64,000 bases of DNA from Peribacillus simplex (GCF_900156045.1 NZ_FTMX01000003.1:248001-312000), one strand, 5' to 3'. Shown: positions 38,606 through 45,602, numbered from the stretch's first letter. Notes: a model not told the origin generated them from the letters alone. A program made the numbers and translations.

Positions 38606-38929
38606 ATGATTGGTGAACGTGTAAAAAAACTGCGAGAAGAAAAGAAAATGTCGATGACTGAACTTGCCGATAAAGCGGGTGTGGCAAAGTCTTATTTAAG
38701 TTCGCTCGAGCGGAACTTACAAACGAATCCTTCTATTCAATTTCTTGAAAAAATCTCCGCCGTACTTAACATTCCTGTCGATGCCCTGCTTTATGATGCA
38801 CCAAATAAGGAAACTTTGGACAATGACTGGATGAAAATCGTTGAGGAAGCCATGAATTCAGGTGTTTCAAAACAACAATTCAGGGAATTCATCGAGTTTA
38901 ATAAATGGAGAAAAGATAAAGAAGAGTAG
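38606..38929 (+). CDS. sinR: SinR-like master regulator of biofilm formation
   Basis: A 107-aa DNA-binding protein that in B. subtilis represses biofilm matrix operons. An N-terminal Cro/cI helix-turn-helix (residues ~5-60) shows MTELADKAGVAKSYLSSLER and the near-invariant NLQTNPSIQFLEKISAVLN. The C-terminal SinI/SinR dimerisation hairpin is NSGVSKQQFREFIEFNKWRK. ATG 38606 follows GAGGTGG at 6 nt, so the GTG at 38597 is rejected. Unlike B. subtilis (sinI-sinR-tasA), it lies next to secA, and its antagonist is convergent at 39070. Confidence 0.93.
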   Translation: MIGERVKKLREEKKMSMTELADKAGVAKSYLSSLERNLQTNPSIQFLEKISAVLNIPVDALLYDAPNKETLDNDWMKIVEEAMNSGVSKQQFREFIEFNKWRKDKEE

Positions 38930-38999
38930 AGTGGTAGTGCACTAGTTTACCTACATAATCCAAGTTTGAATAAACTAGACTCGCCAGAACCTCAAGGAG

Positions 39000-39046
39000 A
39001 AATAAACCCTATAAACAGCTAATGAATCGAACCACTGTTTATAGGG
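39000..39046 (-). terminator. Terminator of the sinI-like gene
   Basis: Perfect 12-bp stem CCCTATAAACAG/CTGTTTATAGGG (39007-39018, 39035-39046), followed on the minus strand by TTTATTT. It separates the convergent sinI and sinR genes. Confidence 0.7.
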
Positions 39047-39069
39047 ATGTTCTCGATCTTGTTCGGAAC

Positions 39070-39210
39070 CTATTTTCCATCGTTCTCCTCAAATGTTACC
39101 TCAAGGCTTTCCCTTTTCAAAAAAGCACTGATTTCCTCTTTTTTGAAACCCAAGCTCCTTGCTTCTGAAATCAATTTCACCCATTCTTGATCCATTGCCA
39201 CATTAGCCAC
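39070..39210 (-). CDS. sinI: SinI-like antirepressor, 46 aa
   Basis: Reads MANVAMDQEWVKLISEA then RSLGFKKEEISAFLKRES and an acidic tail. This is the SinI dimerisation domain (DQEWV.L..EA......EEI..FL..), which binds the matching hairpin of SinR and strips it from DNA. GTG 39210 follows AGGAGG at 8 nt; an internal ATG at 39195 is a weaker alternative. The gene is convergent with sinR, has its own terminator, and is preceded by a c-di-GMP-I-like riboswitch. SinI proteins are this short; the C-terminal part of B. subtilis SinI is replaced by an acidic tail. Confidence 0.85.
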   Translation of the reverse strand: MANVAMDQEWVKLISEARSLGFKKEEISAFLKRESLEVTFEENDGK

Positions 39211-39240
39211 CTCTTCTACCTCCTAAAATACTCTTGTATT

Positions 39241-39322
39241 TCAGGCAGACCAGCCATCATAGTCATAAGGACCTTAGACCTGTGCCTTTGCGCCCCAATC
39301 TTTCAATAAGTTTGCCTTTGTC
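39241..39322 (-). promoter_or_regulatory. c-di-GMP-I (GEMM-I) riboswitch-like leader of sinI
   Basis: On the minus strand: P1 AGGCA/UGCCU (39317-39313, 39247-39243); a stem capped by a GAAA tetraloop (39304-39301); the conserved GCGCAAAG (39293-39286); and a tetraloop-receptor-like pair UCUAAG (39278-39273) with UAUGA (39261-39257) enclosing a GUC-CUUAU-GAC hairpin. This is the order and spacing of the GEMM-I aptamer (compare GACGCAAAG, CCUAAG, UAUGG). A 6-bp hairpin AAAUAC/GUAUUU (39241-39226) joins it to the AGGAGG of sinI. There is no U-tract, so control is probably translational. Some P2 pairs are imperfect. Confidence 0.75.
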
Positions 39323-39358
39323 GTGGTATTTATTACCAAATACAGCGCTTATAATCAT

Positions 39359-39364
39359 ATTATA
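39359..39364 (-). promoter_or_regulatory. Candidate -10 box for the sinI riboswitch transcript
   Basis: TATAAT on the minus strand, ~40 nt upstream of the aptamer. No good -35 lies at 17 bp. A TGGTA-N5-TACCA inverted repeat (39325-39339) lies between it and the aptamer. The frames on the plus strand across 39323-39597 have no Shine-Dalgarno and are not called. Confidence 0.35.
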
Positions 39365-39585
39365 ATGGATATACACTCCATATATTGCTATTTTATGTCG
39401 GTAATCCACATAAAAGCAAAAACTTTTATCCGACAAAATATTACAATATTAAGAAAATTCATGGTGCAGGTAAATTATCTTGGACTAAATCAATTTCGTT
39501 TCTTTGTATAATAGTGAATATTGCTCTTCTTAATAGTTGGTTGGGGTATATTGATTCTCTCAATTATAAGTGCATCGAAGGCTTT

Positions 39586-39696
39586 TTACGCAGTTAAATC
39601 CTCATCGCAGGTCGGGCAAAGCCAATTTCCATATTCCGCACTGCTAAAAGATGCCCTATGGCATGTATGGCAATTCTTTTGATACAAGTTATCCAA
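39586..39696 (-). CDS. 36-aa zinc-ribbon miniprotein with TTG start
   Basis: Reads MDNLYQKNCHTCHRASFSS then AEYGNWLCPTCDEDLTA. Two Cys pairs, CHTC and CPTC, 17 residues apart form a rubredoxin-like zinc ribbon. TTG 39696 is preceded by AAGGTG at 8 nt. A promoter at 39735-39763 with a SinR-type palindrome in its spacer points straight at it. It is on the same strand as sinI and upstream of the riboswitch. I do not recognise a named family; an adaptor or regulator role is only a guess. Confidence 0.65.
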   Translation of the reverse strand: MDNLYQKNCHTCHRASFSSAEYGNWLCPTCDEDLTA

Positions 39697-39734
39697 CCCC
39701 TCTGCACCTTGATCAAATTGTTTTTTTATAAAAT

Positions 39735-39763
39735 ACTATACGTTCTTTTTAAAGAACCAACAA
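39735..39763 (-). promoter_or_regulatory. SigA-type promoter of the zinc-ribbon miniprotein
   Basis: Minus strand TTGTTG (39763-39758), 17 bp, TATAGT (39740-39735), ~40 nt upstream of the TTG start. The whole spacer is the SinR-type operator at 39742-39757. Confidence 0.7.
39742..39757. promoter_or_regulatory. SinR-type operator palindrome
   Basis: GTTCTTTTTAAAGAAC, a perfect 16-bp inverted repeat of the SinR half-site GTTCTYT with a 2-bp centre. It exactly fills the promoter spacer, so bound SinR would block RNA polymerase. Confidence 0.72.
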
Positions 39764-39824
39764 TTCGAGTATAGTGCAAAAGATAGAGGTGATTAAATAG
39801 GTAAAACTGACTATTTATCTTAAT

Positions 39825-39873
39825 AAAGAACGATTTTTGTTCCTCGGAATAATCTTTTGGTTTTTTAGAGAAC
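39825..39873. promoter_or_regulatory. Additional SinR-like half-sites
   Basis: AAAGAAC (39825-39831), GTTCCTC (39839-39845, one mismatch) and AGAGAAC (39867-39873) are further GTTCTYT-type half-sites within 120 bp of the palindrome. No gene starts between them, so they may be auxiliary sites or chance matches in AT-rich DNA. Confidence 0.4.
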
Positions 39874-39915
39874 AAAATTTTCTTAGTAAATCCAAAAGTA
39901 AACGAATCCTATCAA

Positions 39916-39948
39916 AAAAGCACAACCCAGAGGCTGGGTTGTGCTTTT
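39916..39948 (-). terminator. Terminator of hpf
   Basis: Perfect 15-bp stem AAAAGCACAACCCAG/CTGGGTTGTGCTTTT with a 3-nt loop, T-run on the minus strand. Confidence 0.95.
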
Positions 39949-39964
39949 GATCTTAGATTAATAG

Positions 39965-40522
39965 TTAACTAGGTTCAATCAACCCATAGCGTCCATCTTT
40001 TCGGCGGTACACTACGTTCGTTGTATTCGTATCCGCATTCGTGTAAACGAAGAAACTGTGACCAAGCATATTCATTTGTAAAATAGCCTCTTCACTGTCC
40101 ATCGGCTTTAAATCAAAGCGCTTATTGCGGACCACTTCAATATCATTATCTTCTTCGAATTCATCCACCACTTCGTCAACATCCGTATTGAAGGCGAATG
40201 CATCGGGTGTAGTAGATAGATTGTTCCGGAACTTACGATTGACCTTCGTTTTATGTTTACGAATTTGGCGTTCAAGCTTATCATTGATCAAGTCAATGGC
40301 AGCATACATATCCGCATTTTCCTCTTCAGCGCGAAGAACCAAATTCTGCATGGGAATCGTCACTTCGACCTTAGATGTATTATTGTTCACTTTTAAATTC
40401 ACTAACACATTTGCATCTGGTGTATTGTTAAAATATCTTTCTAACTTGCCAATTTTCTTTTCGACGTATTCTCGAATTGCTGGAGTTACCTCAATGTTTT
40501 CACCGCGTACGTTGTAATTCAT
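39965..40522 (-). CDS. hpf: Long ribosome hibernation-promoting factor HPF
   Basis: Dimerises and silences 70S ribosomes into 100S particles in stationary phase and stress. The 185-aa long form has the N-terminal S30AE/YfiA domain (MNYNVRGENIEVTPAIREYV; ~1-105), an acidic linker (~110-130), and the C-terminal dimerisation domain (RFDLKPMDSEEAILQMNMLGHSFFVY). AAGGAGG precedes the ATG. A SigB promoter is found upstream at 40568-40593, as for B. subtilis yvyD. In B. subtilis it adjoins secA; here the sin genes intervene. Confidence 0.95.
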   Translation of the reverse strand: MNYNVRGENIEVTPAIREYVEKKIGKLERYFNNTPDANVLVNLKVNNNTSKVEVTIPMQNLVLRAEEENADMYAAIDLINDKLERQIRKHKTKVNRKFRNNLSTTPDAFAFNTDVDEVVDEFEEDNDIEVVRNKRFDLKPMDSEEAILQMNMLGHSFFVYTNADTNTTNVVYRRKDGRYGLIEPS

Positions 40523-40567
40523 AAAGTGAGTCCTCCTTAAATTAAGACTATACAGTTAGATTCTACA

Positions 40568-40593
40568 ATACCCCTCCGGTTCCCTTTAGAAAC
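40568..40593 (-). promoter_or_regulatory. SigB promoter of hpf
   Basis: Minus strand GTTTCT (40593-40588), 14-bp spacer, GGGTAT (40573-40568), a near-perfect SigB promoter ~45 bp upstream of hpf. It agrees with the known general-stress control of yvyD/hpf. Confidence 0.82.
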
Positions 40594-40741
40594 ACATCAT
40601 GAAATATGTCGAAATAATAAAACAATTGTCGGAAGGTTTGGAAAGGGTTGATGTCTGCCCTAGCTTCATTATATCAAATGCTATGCTATAAAGAAAAAAT
40701 TAAGCCTATATTATTTACAGAAAATTTAAAAATATTTAACA

Positions 40742-40766
40742 TAAAAACCGTTTGGAATCCAAACGG
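40742..40766 (-). terminator. Terminator of the flaG-fliDST operon
   Basis: Stem CCGTTTGG/CCAAACGG (40748-40766) with a 3-nt loop followed by five Ts on the minus strand, 9 nt after the fliT stop. Confidence 0.9.
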
Positions 40767-40774
40767 CAGGATAA

Positions 40775-41119
40775 TCAATTTCTTTTATCATAAAACATGC
40801 CATCCACTGATAGACTTTCATACGGGTTCGTGTATTTACTGGATGATCGTTTCTTCTTATTTATTTCAAGGATATCCCGCTGTATCTCCTGCTTTTGGAG
40901 CTTCAGCAAGTGATCGACCTGCTGGTTGAGCGACATGACTGCATGTCCCAATTGTTGCTCTTCACCAGTAAACGGCGGTTTGATTTGGGAAAGAAGCCCA
41001 TCCCGCCGATCAATCAGCTTTGTAACCCTTTCTATTTTATCATCACGCTCTGTAATCGTGCGATCTTTCAGAACGGCAAGCAATTCAGCAGTCAAATCAT
41101 GAAAGGCTCTAATCACCAT
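40775..41119 (-). CDS. fliT: Flagellar chaperone FliT-like
   Basis: A 114-aa, mostly helical protein, last in the flaG-fliD-fliS-fliT operon. FliT chaperones the filament cap FliD before export. Sequence conservation is low in this family, so the call rests on position, length and helical content. ATG 41119 overlaps the fliS stop (TAATG), so the longer upstream frame start at 41179 is rejected. Confidence 0.8.
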   Translation of the reverse strand: MVIRAFHDLTAELLAVLKDRTITERDDKIERVTKLIDRRDGLLSQIKPPFTGEEQQLGHAVMSLNQQVDHLLKLQKQEIQRDILEINKKKRSSSKYTNPYESLSVDGMFYDKRN

Positions 41120-41520
41120 TACACTTGACCGCTTTGGGTAAATTGTTTTTTTCGATTGATCTGGATTACTTCCTTCCAAGTATTCCTGAACTCAGTAACA
41201 AGTCCCTCCACTTCTTCCAAGGCAGCAACATCATTTTTCATATTCGCTTCGATCAGACGCCGGTTCATGAAATCATACAGACTCATCATATCTTTGGATA
41301 CATCCGCATCCATATTCAGCGTCACCATCAATTCGCGGATAATGTTTTGCGCCTTGATGATGTTCGTATTCTTCACTTCGATATTTCCTGCTTCAATGGC
41401 CTTCTTCCCAAGCATGATGAACTTCAAACAGCCATTATAAAGCATTAATGTAAGCTCTCCCGGGGATGCTGTATTGACCGAATTTTGCTGGTACGATTGA
41501 TATGGATTATTTGTCGCCAT
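41119..41520 (-). CDS. fliS: Flagellin export chaperone FliS
   Basis: FliS binds the C-terminus of flagellin in the cytoplasm, prevents premature assembly and delivers it to the export gate; it also cooperates with FliW-CsrA. The 133-aa helical protein begins MATNNPYQSYQQNSVNTASP, with the conserved SPGELTLMLYNGCLKFI. It lies 24 bp after fliD. Confidence 0.93.
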   Translation of the reverse strand: MATNNPYQSYQQNSVNTASPGELTLMLYNGCLKFIMLGKKAIEAGNIEVKNTNIIKAQNIIRELMVTLNMDADVSKDMMSLYDFMNRRLIEANMKNDVAALEEVEGLVTEFRNTWKEVIQINRKKQFTQSGQV

Positions 41521-41544
41521 ACTTAACTTCCTTTCCGACTTACC

Positions 41545-43056
41545 TTAACTAAAATAAGAAGCTAACGATGCACTTTGGCTGTTTGCCTTTTGAATCGCTT
41601 TTTCCATCGCCGTGAACTGGTTGTAGTAACGCGATTCCAATTTCGTTAACTTTGCTTCAAATGTTGAAATCTTCTTATCCAGCCCATCAACCAATTTTCC
41701 GATTGTAAAATTGTTATTAACATAGCCGGCCTTTCCGGCTTTTTCAGTAATCACCTTCATCGAGGATTCTATATCATCCCTTAACCGGCGCGCGAGGCCT
41801 TTGTCGCTCTTTTCCGAACCATTGGCCATGAACATATCATAAATCGCATTGGGATCCTCACTAATGGCCGCCCGGAGCTTGTCCTCATCAATCGTTAATT
41901 TACCGCCCTCCAAATAATTCTTGGTCGTGGTGATCCCCAAACTGCTGAGATTGTTTTTTCCCGTGATTCCATCCACCGAGGTGTATAGGGATGACCTCAT
42001 CGTGGTCAGGAGACTTTTTAATGTCGAATCGCTTTTTAACGTTCCGCTCTTCGCTTTTTCTTCCCACAGCTTCACTTCATCCTCTGTCATTGCCTTCTTT
42101 TGCTCCGAGGTAAGCGGCGTAAAGGAGCGATATTTCGCTTCACCCGTTTTATCTTGAACCTTTTTAATGACTCCATTGTATTTATTCACAAACTGTGTGA
42201 TTGTATCCAGGATGGCATCCACATCAGCTGTTGATGAGAATGTGACTGTATCGGTCGTTTTTTGCTTTACCGTTATTTCCGCTCCATTAATCTGAAACGT
42301 ATTCGAAGGCCGGGAAATTTCCAGTCCATTATAAACAATCGACGCATTTTCCCCTTTTGAGCCGCCAGTCCCTTCATTGTTACTGCCCATTTTTAACGTA
42401 TCGAAAAAATCTCCGGTGCCTCCCAATTCAATTTCAGGCCGATCTTTTACATCACCGGTATTTTTAGCAGTGATGGAAAACTGCTGGGACGTTTCATCGA
42501 AAAATAGAGTCACTCCCGAGTTAGCGTTAATTTTATTAATGACACTCTCTAACGTATCGTCCGCATTAAGGGTAAGCGTATACGGTTTTTCCACTATCAC
42601 TCCATCTTTTACTTCCGTATCAAAACCGCCATCTTTATTGATGGCGAGTATCGTAATATCTTGTGGTGTCGTGAAACCCAATTCCGATAGTTTCTTTTTG
42701 GGGTCGGTAACAGCTGATTTATCCGTACTTGTCATGGTTGCTGCTTTGGCAAGTCCATTCACTTGTACATTCCCGGAAAAATCACTGGTCGAATTCACAT
42801 TTCTCACTGATACAGCATCTGGATTCGATACCGAAACCTTCTTTTTAATAAAGGAAGACTGCTTCCCGATTCCATCACGAATGAGCGTATCCAATTCTGA
42901 TAAGGCTGTATTGATAGAGCGGTAATCATCCCGCTGCCACTCGGAATACTGCTTTTTCTGTGTTAATTTATCCAATGGCACCCGTTCTGCCTGCATCATG
43001 CTCTTAACTAGTTCATCAATGTCCATCCCGCTTGCTAAACCACTGATTCGTACCAA
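41545..43056 (-). CDS. fliD: Flagellar filament cap protein FliD
   Basis: FliD (HAP2) forms the cap at the filament tip under which flagellin polymerises. The 503-aa protein starts MVRISGLASGMDIDELVKSM, the conserved N-terminal D0/D1 motif (SGLASGMDIDxLV), has a variable middle and a C-terminal coiled coil (YNQFTAMEKAIQKANSQSAS). It follows flaG by 14 bp in the SigD-driven operon. Confidence 0.95.
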   Translation of the reverse strand: MVRISGLASGMDIDELVKSMMQAERVPLDKLTQKKQYSEWQRDDYRSINTALSELDTLIRDGIGKQSSFIKKKVSVSNPDAVSVRNVNSTSDFSGNVQVNGLAKAATMTSTDKSAVTDPKKKLSELGFTTPQDITILAINKDGGFDTEVKDGVIVEKPYTLTLNADDTLESVINKINANSGVTLFFDETSQQFSITAKNTGDVKDRPEIELGGTGDFFDTLKMGSNNEGTGGSKGENASIVYNGLEISRPSNTFQINGAEITVKQKTTDTVTFSSTADVDAILDTITQFVNKYNGVIKKVQDKTGEAKYRSFTPLTSEQKKAMTEDEVKLWEEKAKSGTLKSDSTLKSLLTTMRSSLYTSVDGITGKNNLSSLGITTTKNYLEGGKLTIDEDKLRAAISEDPNAIYDMFMANGSEKSDKGLARRLRDDIESSMKVITEKAGKAGYVNNNFTIGKLVDGLDKKISTFEAKLTKLESRYYNQFTAMEKAIQKANSQSASLASYFS

Positions 43057-43070
43057 AATTGATCACCCGC

Positions 43071-43433
43071 TTATATTTTTTCATCCACCATTATGCCGAC
43101 AAATTCCGTCATTGCCGCATAAAAATCCAATAACTTCTTCGGAGGTATTTCCCTGATCGTCTCATCCGTCACGTCATCGACTACCTTGACATAGTACTCA
43201 TTCAGCTCCTCATGATACTCAAAACGAACGGCCGTATGTGCCGGGTTCAGGAAGGTGTTCAAACTATCCACCATTTCCTGCACCTTTTCCTTTGTAGGCT
43301 CATCAGTAGATTCCACACTTTGCTCCGAATAGGCAAGCGTATTCATTTCCCGCTGATAATATGAACTGATTCCTTCCGAGATTGCTGTTCTAAGTTGTGA
43401 GGAAAGAATATTCGTGGACAAACTCTCCAGCAT
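43071..43433 (-). CDS. flaG: FlaG-family flagellar protein
   Basis: A 120-aa protein with the FlaG domain at the C-terminus (VRFEYHEELNEYYVKVVD then REIPPKKLLDFYAAM). It is thought to influence filament length. It is the first gene of flaG-fliD-fliS-fliT, directly after a SigD promoter, as yvyC is in B. subtilis. Confidence 0.9.
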   Translation of the reverse strand: MLESLSTNILSSQLRTAISEGISSYYQREMNTLAYSEQSVESTDEPTKEKVQEMVDSLNTFLNPAHTAVRFEYHEELNEYYVKVVDDVTDETIREIPPKKLLDFYAAMTEFVGIMVDEKI

Positions 43434-43467
43434 CTAAATAGCCCCCAATATGATGTCTTTACTTTTT

Positions 43468-43494
43468 ATATCGGTTCTTACAGTATTATATTTA
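43468..43494 (-). promoter_or_regulatory. SigD promoter of flaG-fliDST
   Basis: Minus strand TAAA (43494-43491), 15 bp, ACCGATAT (43475-43468); SigD consensus TAAA-N15-GCCGATAT, one mismatch. Starts ~35 bp upstream of flaG. Confidence 0.87.
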
Positions 43495-43606
43495 GTCACT
43501 CTTAGATTTTGGTTGCACCTGCAGACATTCATTAAAGATCCTTGGCTATAAAAGAGATTCTACTAAAAAAACTCCAGAAAAATATCTAGGCTTTTAAATT
43601 TTGGCC

Positions 43607-43732
43607 GTTGATTTCCACTCCAGGCACTCGCTTTCCGCGGGCGGTCCGGGAGCCTCCTCGGCGCCTTTGCGCCTGTGGGGTCTCCCTTGGACTCGTATTC
43701 CCGCAGGAGTCTCGTACCTTCCGTTCTAATTA
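43607..43732 (+). repeat. Dispersed GC-rich repeat, tandem copy 1
   Basis: Same ordered blocks as the 12351 copy, with small changes (GGCGCCTTTGCGCCTGTGG). It is followed after 65 bp by a second copy in the same orientation. The two minus-strand frames at 43726-43924 are products of this sequence, not genes. Confidence 0.88.
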
Positions 43733-43797
43733 GATCTCCATGAAATATAAGGTGGAATCCCTATTGCCCATACGTATTGAGGGTTTATACTGTGACC

Positions 43798-43927
43798 GTT
43801 GACTTCCACTCCAGGCACTCGCTTTCCGCGGGCGGTCCGGGGAGCCTCCTCGGCGCTTTGCGCCTGCGGGGTCTCCCTTGGACTCGCATTCCCGCAGGAG
43901 TCTCGTACCTTCCGTTCCAATCAACTT
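43798..43927 (+). repeat. Dispersed GC-rich repeat, tandem copy 2
   Basis: Second copy in direct orientation, ~190 bp period from the first. Its right flank (43921-44003; CAACTTTGTTTTAAC, CCTTTTACCTA, AATAGAAGGATTAAAACTGAGGTGATAA) resembles the leader in front of the broken transposase at 12480-12560, but no transposase frame follows. The remaining 44004-44185 shows no gene. Confidence 0.88.
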
Positions 43928-44185
43928 TGTTTTAACAGTTAGATTGCTCCTTTTACCTAAGTCTTTTTTATAATAGAAGGATTAAAACTGAGGTGATAAT
44001 CGCTTCTCTACTTTTTGAAAAAATTATGACTGACTATTTAATTTTAGGACTTCTCTTTTTATTCATCTATTAGGATTGTAGCCATAAGATTCCTTGGTGA
44101 CGTAACGAATGACCCCCTACTTTTTAAGGGGCAGTAATCTCTTTTTTTATACATGTAGTGTTCCTTGCAACCTACAATCAGTACA

Positions 44186-44215
44186 AACAAAAGAGCCTAA
44201 CACAAAGTGTCAGAC
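44186..44215 (-). terminator. Terminator of hag
   Basis: Minus strand GTCTGACAC-TTT-GTGTTAGGC (44215-44195, with G-T pairs) followed by TCTTTTGTTTG. An alternative longer stem pairs AGCCTAACA near the hag stop with TGTTAGGCT. Confidence 0.75.
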
Positions 44216-44241
44216 CCTTTATTGTTAGGCTAACGATTCAA

Positions 44242-45465
44242 TTAACGAAGTAACTGAAGAACGCCCTGCGGTTGCTGATTTGCTTGAGCTAACATTGCTT
44301 GAGATGCTTGCGCCAAGATAGAATTTTTAGTTTGCTCCATCATAGTTTTAGCCATATCTGTATCACGGACACGCGATTCAGCAGCAGTCAGGTTTTCAGA
44401 AGAAGTTCCTAAGTTGTTGATCGTATGCTCTAAACGGTTTTGGTTAGCACCTAGTTTAGAACGTTCAGCTGATACTGTATCGATCGCTGTTTGGATTTTT
44501 GTGATAGCTGCTGATGCGTTTTTAGCATTAGAAACATCCAGGCCGGATTCAACACCTTTAGAATCTGTACCATTGCTTACATTTGTACCAGCTGTGAAGC
44601 CTGTACCTGTACCAGTCAATCCAAGAGCACTTGCACGCATGTCACCAATTTCAAGTGTCAGGCTTTGGTTTTCGTTAGCACCGATTTGGAATTGCAGACC
44701 TGCGCCAGCTTCTACAGCTTCTTTGGCCTCAACAGCTTCTTTTCCTGCTGTATCTTCTGTGAATGTTGCACCTGATGGGCCTGTAGAAGATTCTTGACCT
44801 GTTTTTTGAGTTAAAACAAACTTACCTGAATCTTCGGTTGCGGTATACTTAGCGGACAAAGTAGCATCTGCATTCACTAAAGCAGCTAATTCAGCAGCAT
44901 CACTAAACTCCCCTGCACCTGGTGTACCGTTATAAGTAAATGTTGTTCCATCAATCTCAATATCGCTTGTACCCGGTGTAAGGGAATATACACCAGCAAC
45001 TGCTGCTTCTGCTTCCACTGCTGCTTGAGCTTCTGTTGCTGAATCCTTAGAACCATTCAATAATTTTTGTGTATTGAATTCAGTCGTGTTACCGATACGG
45101 TTGATTTCAGATGTTAATGAATCCATTTCCTTTTGGATTTCTCCACGGTCACTAGTTGTATTAGTATCCGTTGATGCTTGTGTAGCAAGTTCACGCATAC
45201 GTTGAAGGATGTCAGTCGTTTCGTTCAATGCACCTTCAGCCGTTTGGATCAATGAGATGGCATCTTGTGAGTTACGGGAAGCTTGGTCCAAGCCGCGGAT
45301 TTGCCCACGCATTTTTTCAGAGATTGCAAGACCGGCTGCGTCGTCGCCTGCACGGTTGATGCGCATGCCTGATGCTAGTTTCTCCATTGATTTGGATTGC
45401 GCATTCGTTGCACTTGATAATTGACGGTGCGTGTTTAGAGCTGAGATATTGTGATTGATAATCAT
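44242..45465 (-). CDS. hag: Flagellin Hag with enlarged variable domain
   Basis: The filament subunit. The 407-aa protein has conserved D0/D1 ends (MIINHNISALNTHRQLSSAT; SILAQASQAMLAQANQQPQG, VLQLLR) needed for export and polymerisation. The ~160-residue middle (about 145-305) is a surface-exposed insertion absent from the 304-aa B. subtilis Hag. It contains two Ala/Glu-Val-rich segments, QAAVEAEAAVAG and KEAVEAKEAVEAG. A SigD promoter and a CsrA-type leader precede it; a terminator follows. Sole flagellin gene in the window. Confidence 0.96.
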   Translation of the reverse strand: MIINHNISALNTHRQLSSATNAQSKSMEKLASGMRINRAGDDAAGLAISEKMRGQIRGLDQASRNSQDAISLIQTAEGALNETTDILQRMRELATQASTDTNTTSDRGEIQKEMDSLTSEINRIGNTTEFNTQKLLNGSKDSATEAQAAVEAEAAVAGVYSLTPGTSDIEIDGTTFTYNGTPGAGEFSDAAELAALVNADATLSAKYTATEDSGKFVLTQKTGQESSTGPSGATFTEDTAGKEAVEAKEAVEAGAGLQFQIGANENQSLTLEIGDMRASALGLTGTGTGFTAGTNVSNGTDSKGVESGLDVSNAKNASAAITKIQTAIDTVSAERSKLGANQNRLEHTINNLGTSSENLTAAESRVRDTDMAKTMMEQTKNSILAQASQAMLAQANQQPQGVLQLLR

Positions 45466-45473
45466 TTATGTTT

Positions 45474-45507
45474 CCTCCTTGAGTCTTAAGTCCCCACGTC
45501 CATGTGG
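45474..45507 (-). promoter_or_regulatory. CsrA-binding sites in the hag leader
   Basis: A CCAC-AUGGAC-GUGG hairpin (45507-45494) exposes GGA in its loop, and a second GGA lies in the Shine-Dalgarno AAGGAGG (45480-45474). This two-site layout (one upstream hairpin, one over the ribosome site) is the known CsrA target in B. subtilis hag. The csrA and fliW genes lie directly upstream. Confidence 0.8.
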
Positions 45508-45515
45508 TTGTTTAC

Positions 45516-45556
45516 GATGGGCAGTGAATAAGTCGGCCGCCTATTTCACTGCCATC
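45516..45556 (-). promoter_or_regulatory. Long hairpin in the hag 5' leader
   Basis: GATGGCAGTGAAATA pairs with TATTCACTGCCCATC (15-bp stem, one bulge) around a GC-rich 11-nt loop. It lies at the 5' end of the hag transcript, and no U-run follows. A role in mRNA stability is likely, since flagellin mRNA is usually long-lived. Confidence 0.6.
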
Positions 45557-45568
45557 GTTGTATAGTTA

Positions 45569-45595
45569 ATATCGACCTGCTTGGAAACATATTTA
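45569..45595 (-). promoter_or_regulatory. SigD promoter of hag
   Basis: Minus strand TAAA (45595-45592), 15 bp, GTCGATAT (45576-45569), one mismatch to the SigD consensus. It overlaps nothing else and starts just beyond the csrA stop. Confidence 0.92.
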
Positions 45596-45602
45596 GCGGA
45601 TT

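Noticed and set aside
39323..39597. Two overlapping plus-strand frames of 62 and 70 codons
   Set aside because: No ribosome site, low-complexity AT-rich sequence; the opposite strand carries the riboswitch leader upstream region and the zinc-ribbon gene.
43607..43927. Possible CRISPR or tRNA/RNA gene from the tandem palindromic repeats
   Set aside because: Only two ~130-bp copies with a 65-bp gap, matching dispersed copies elsewhere; no short direct repeats with unique spacers, no cas genes, no tRNA fold.
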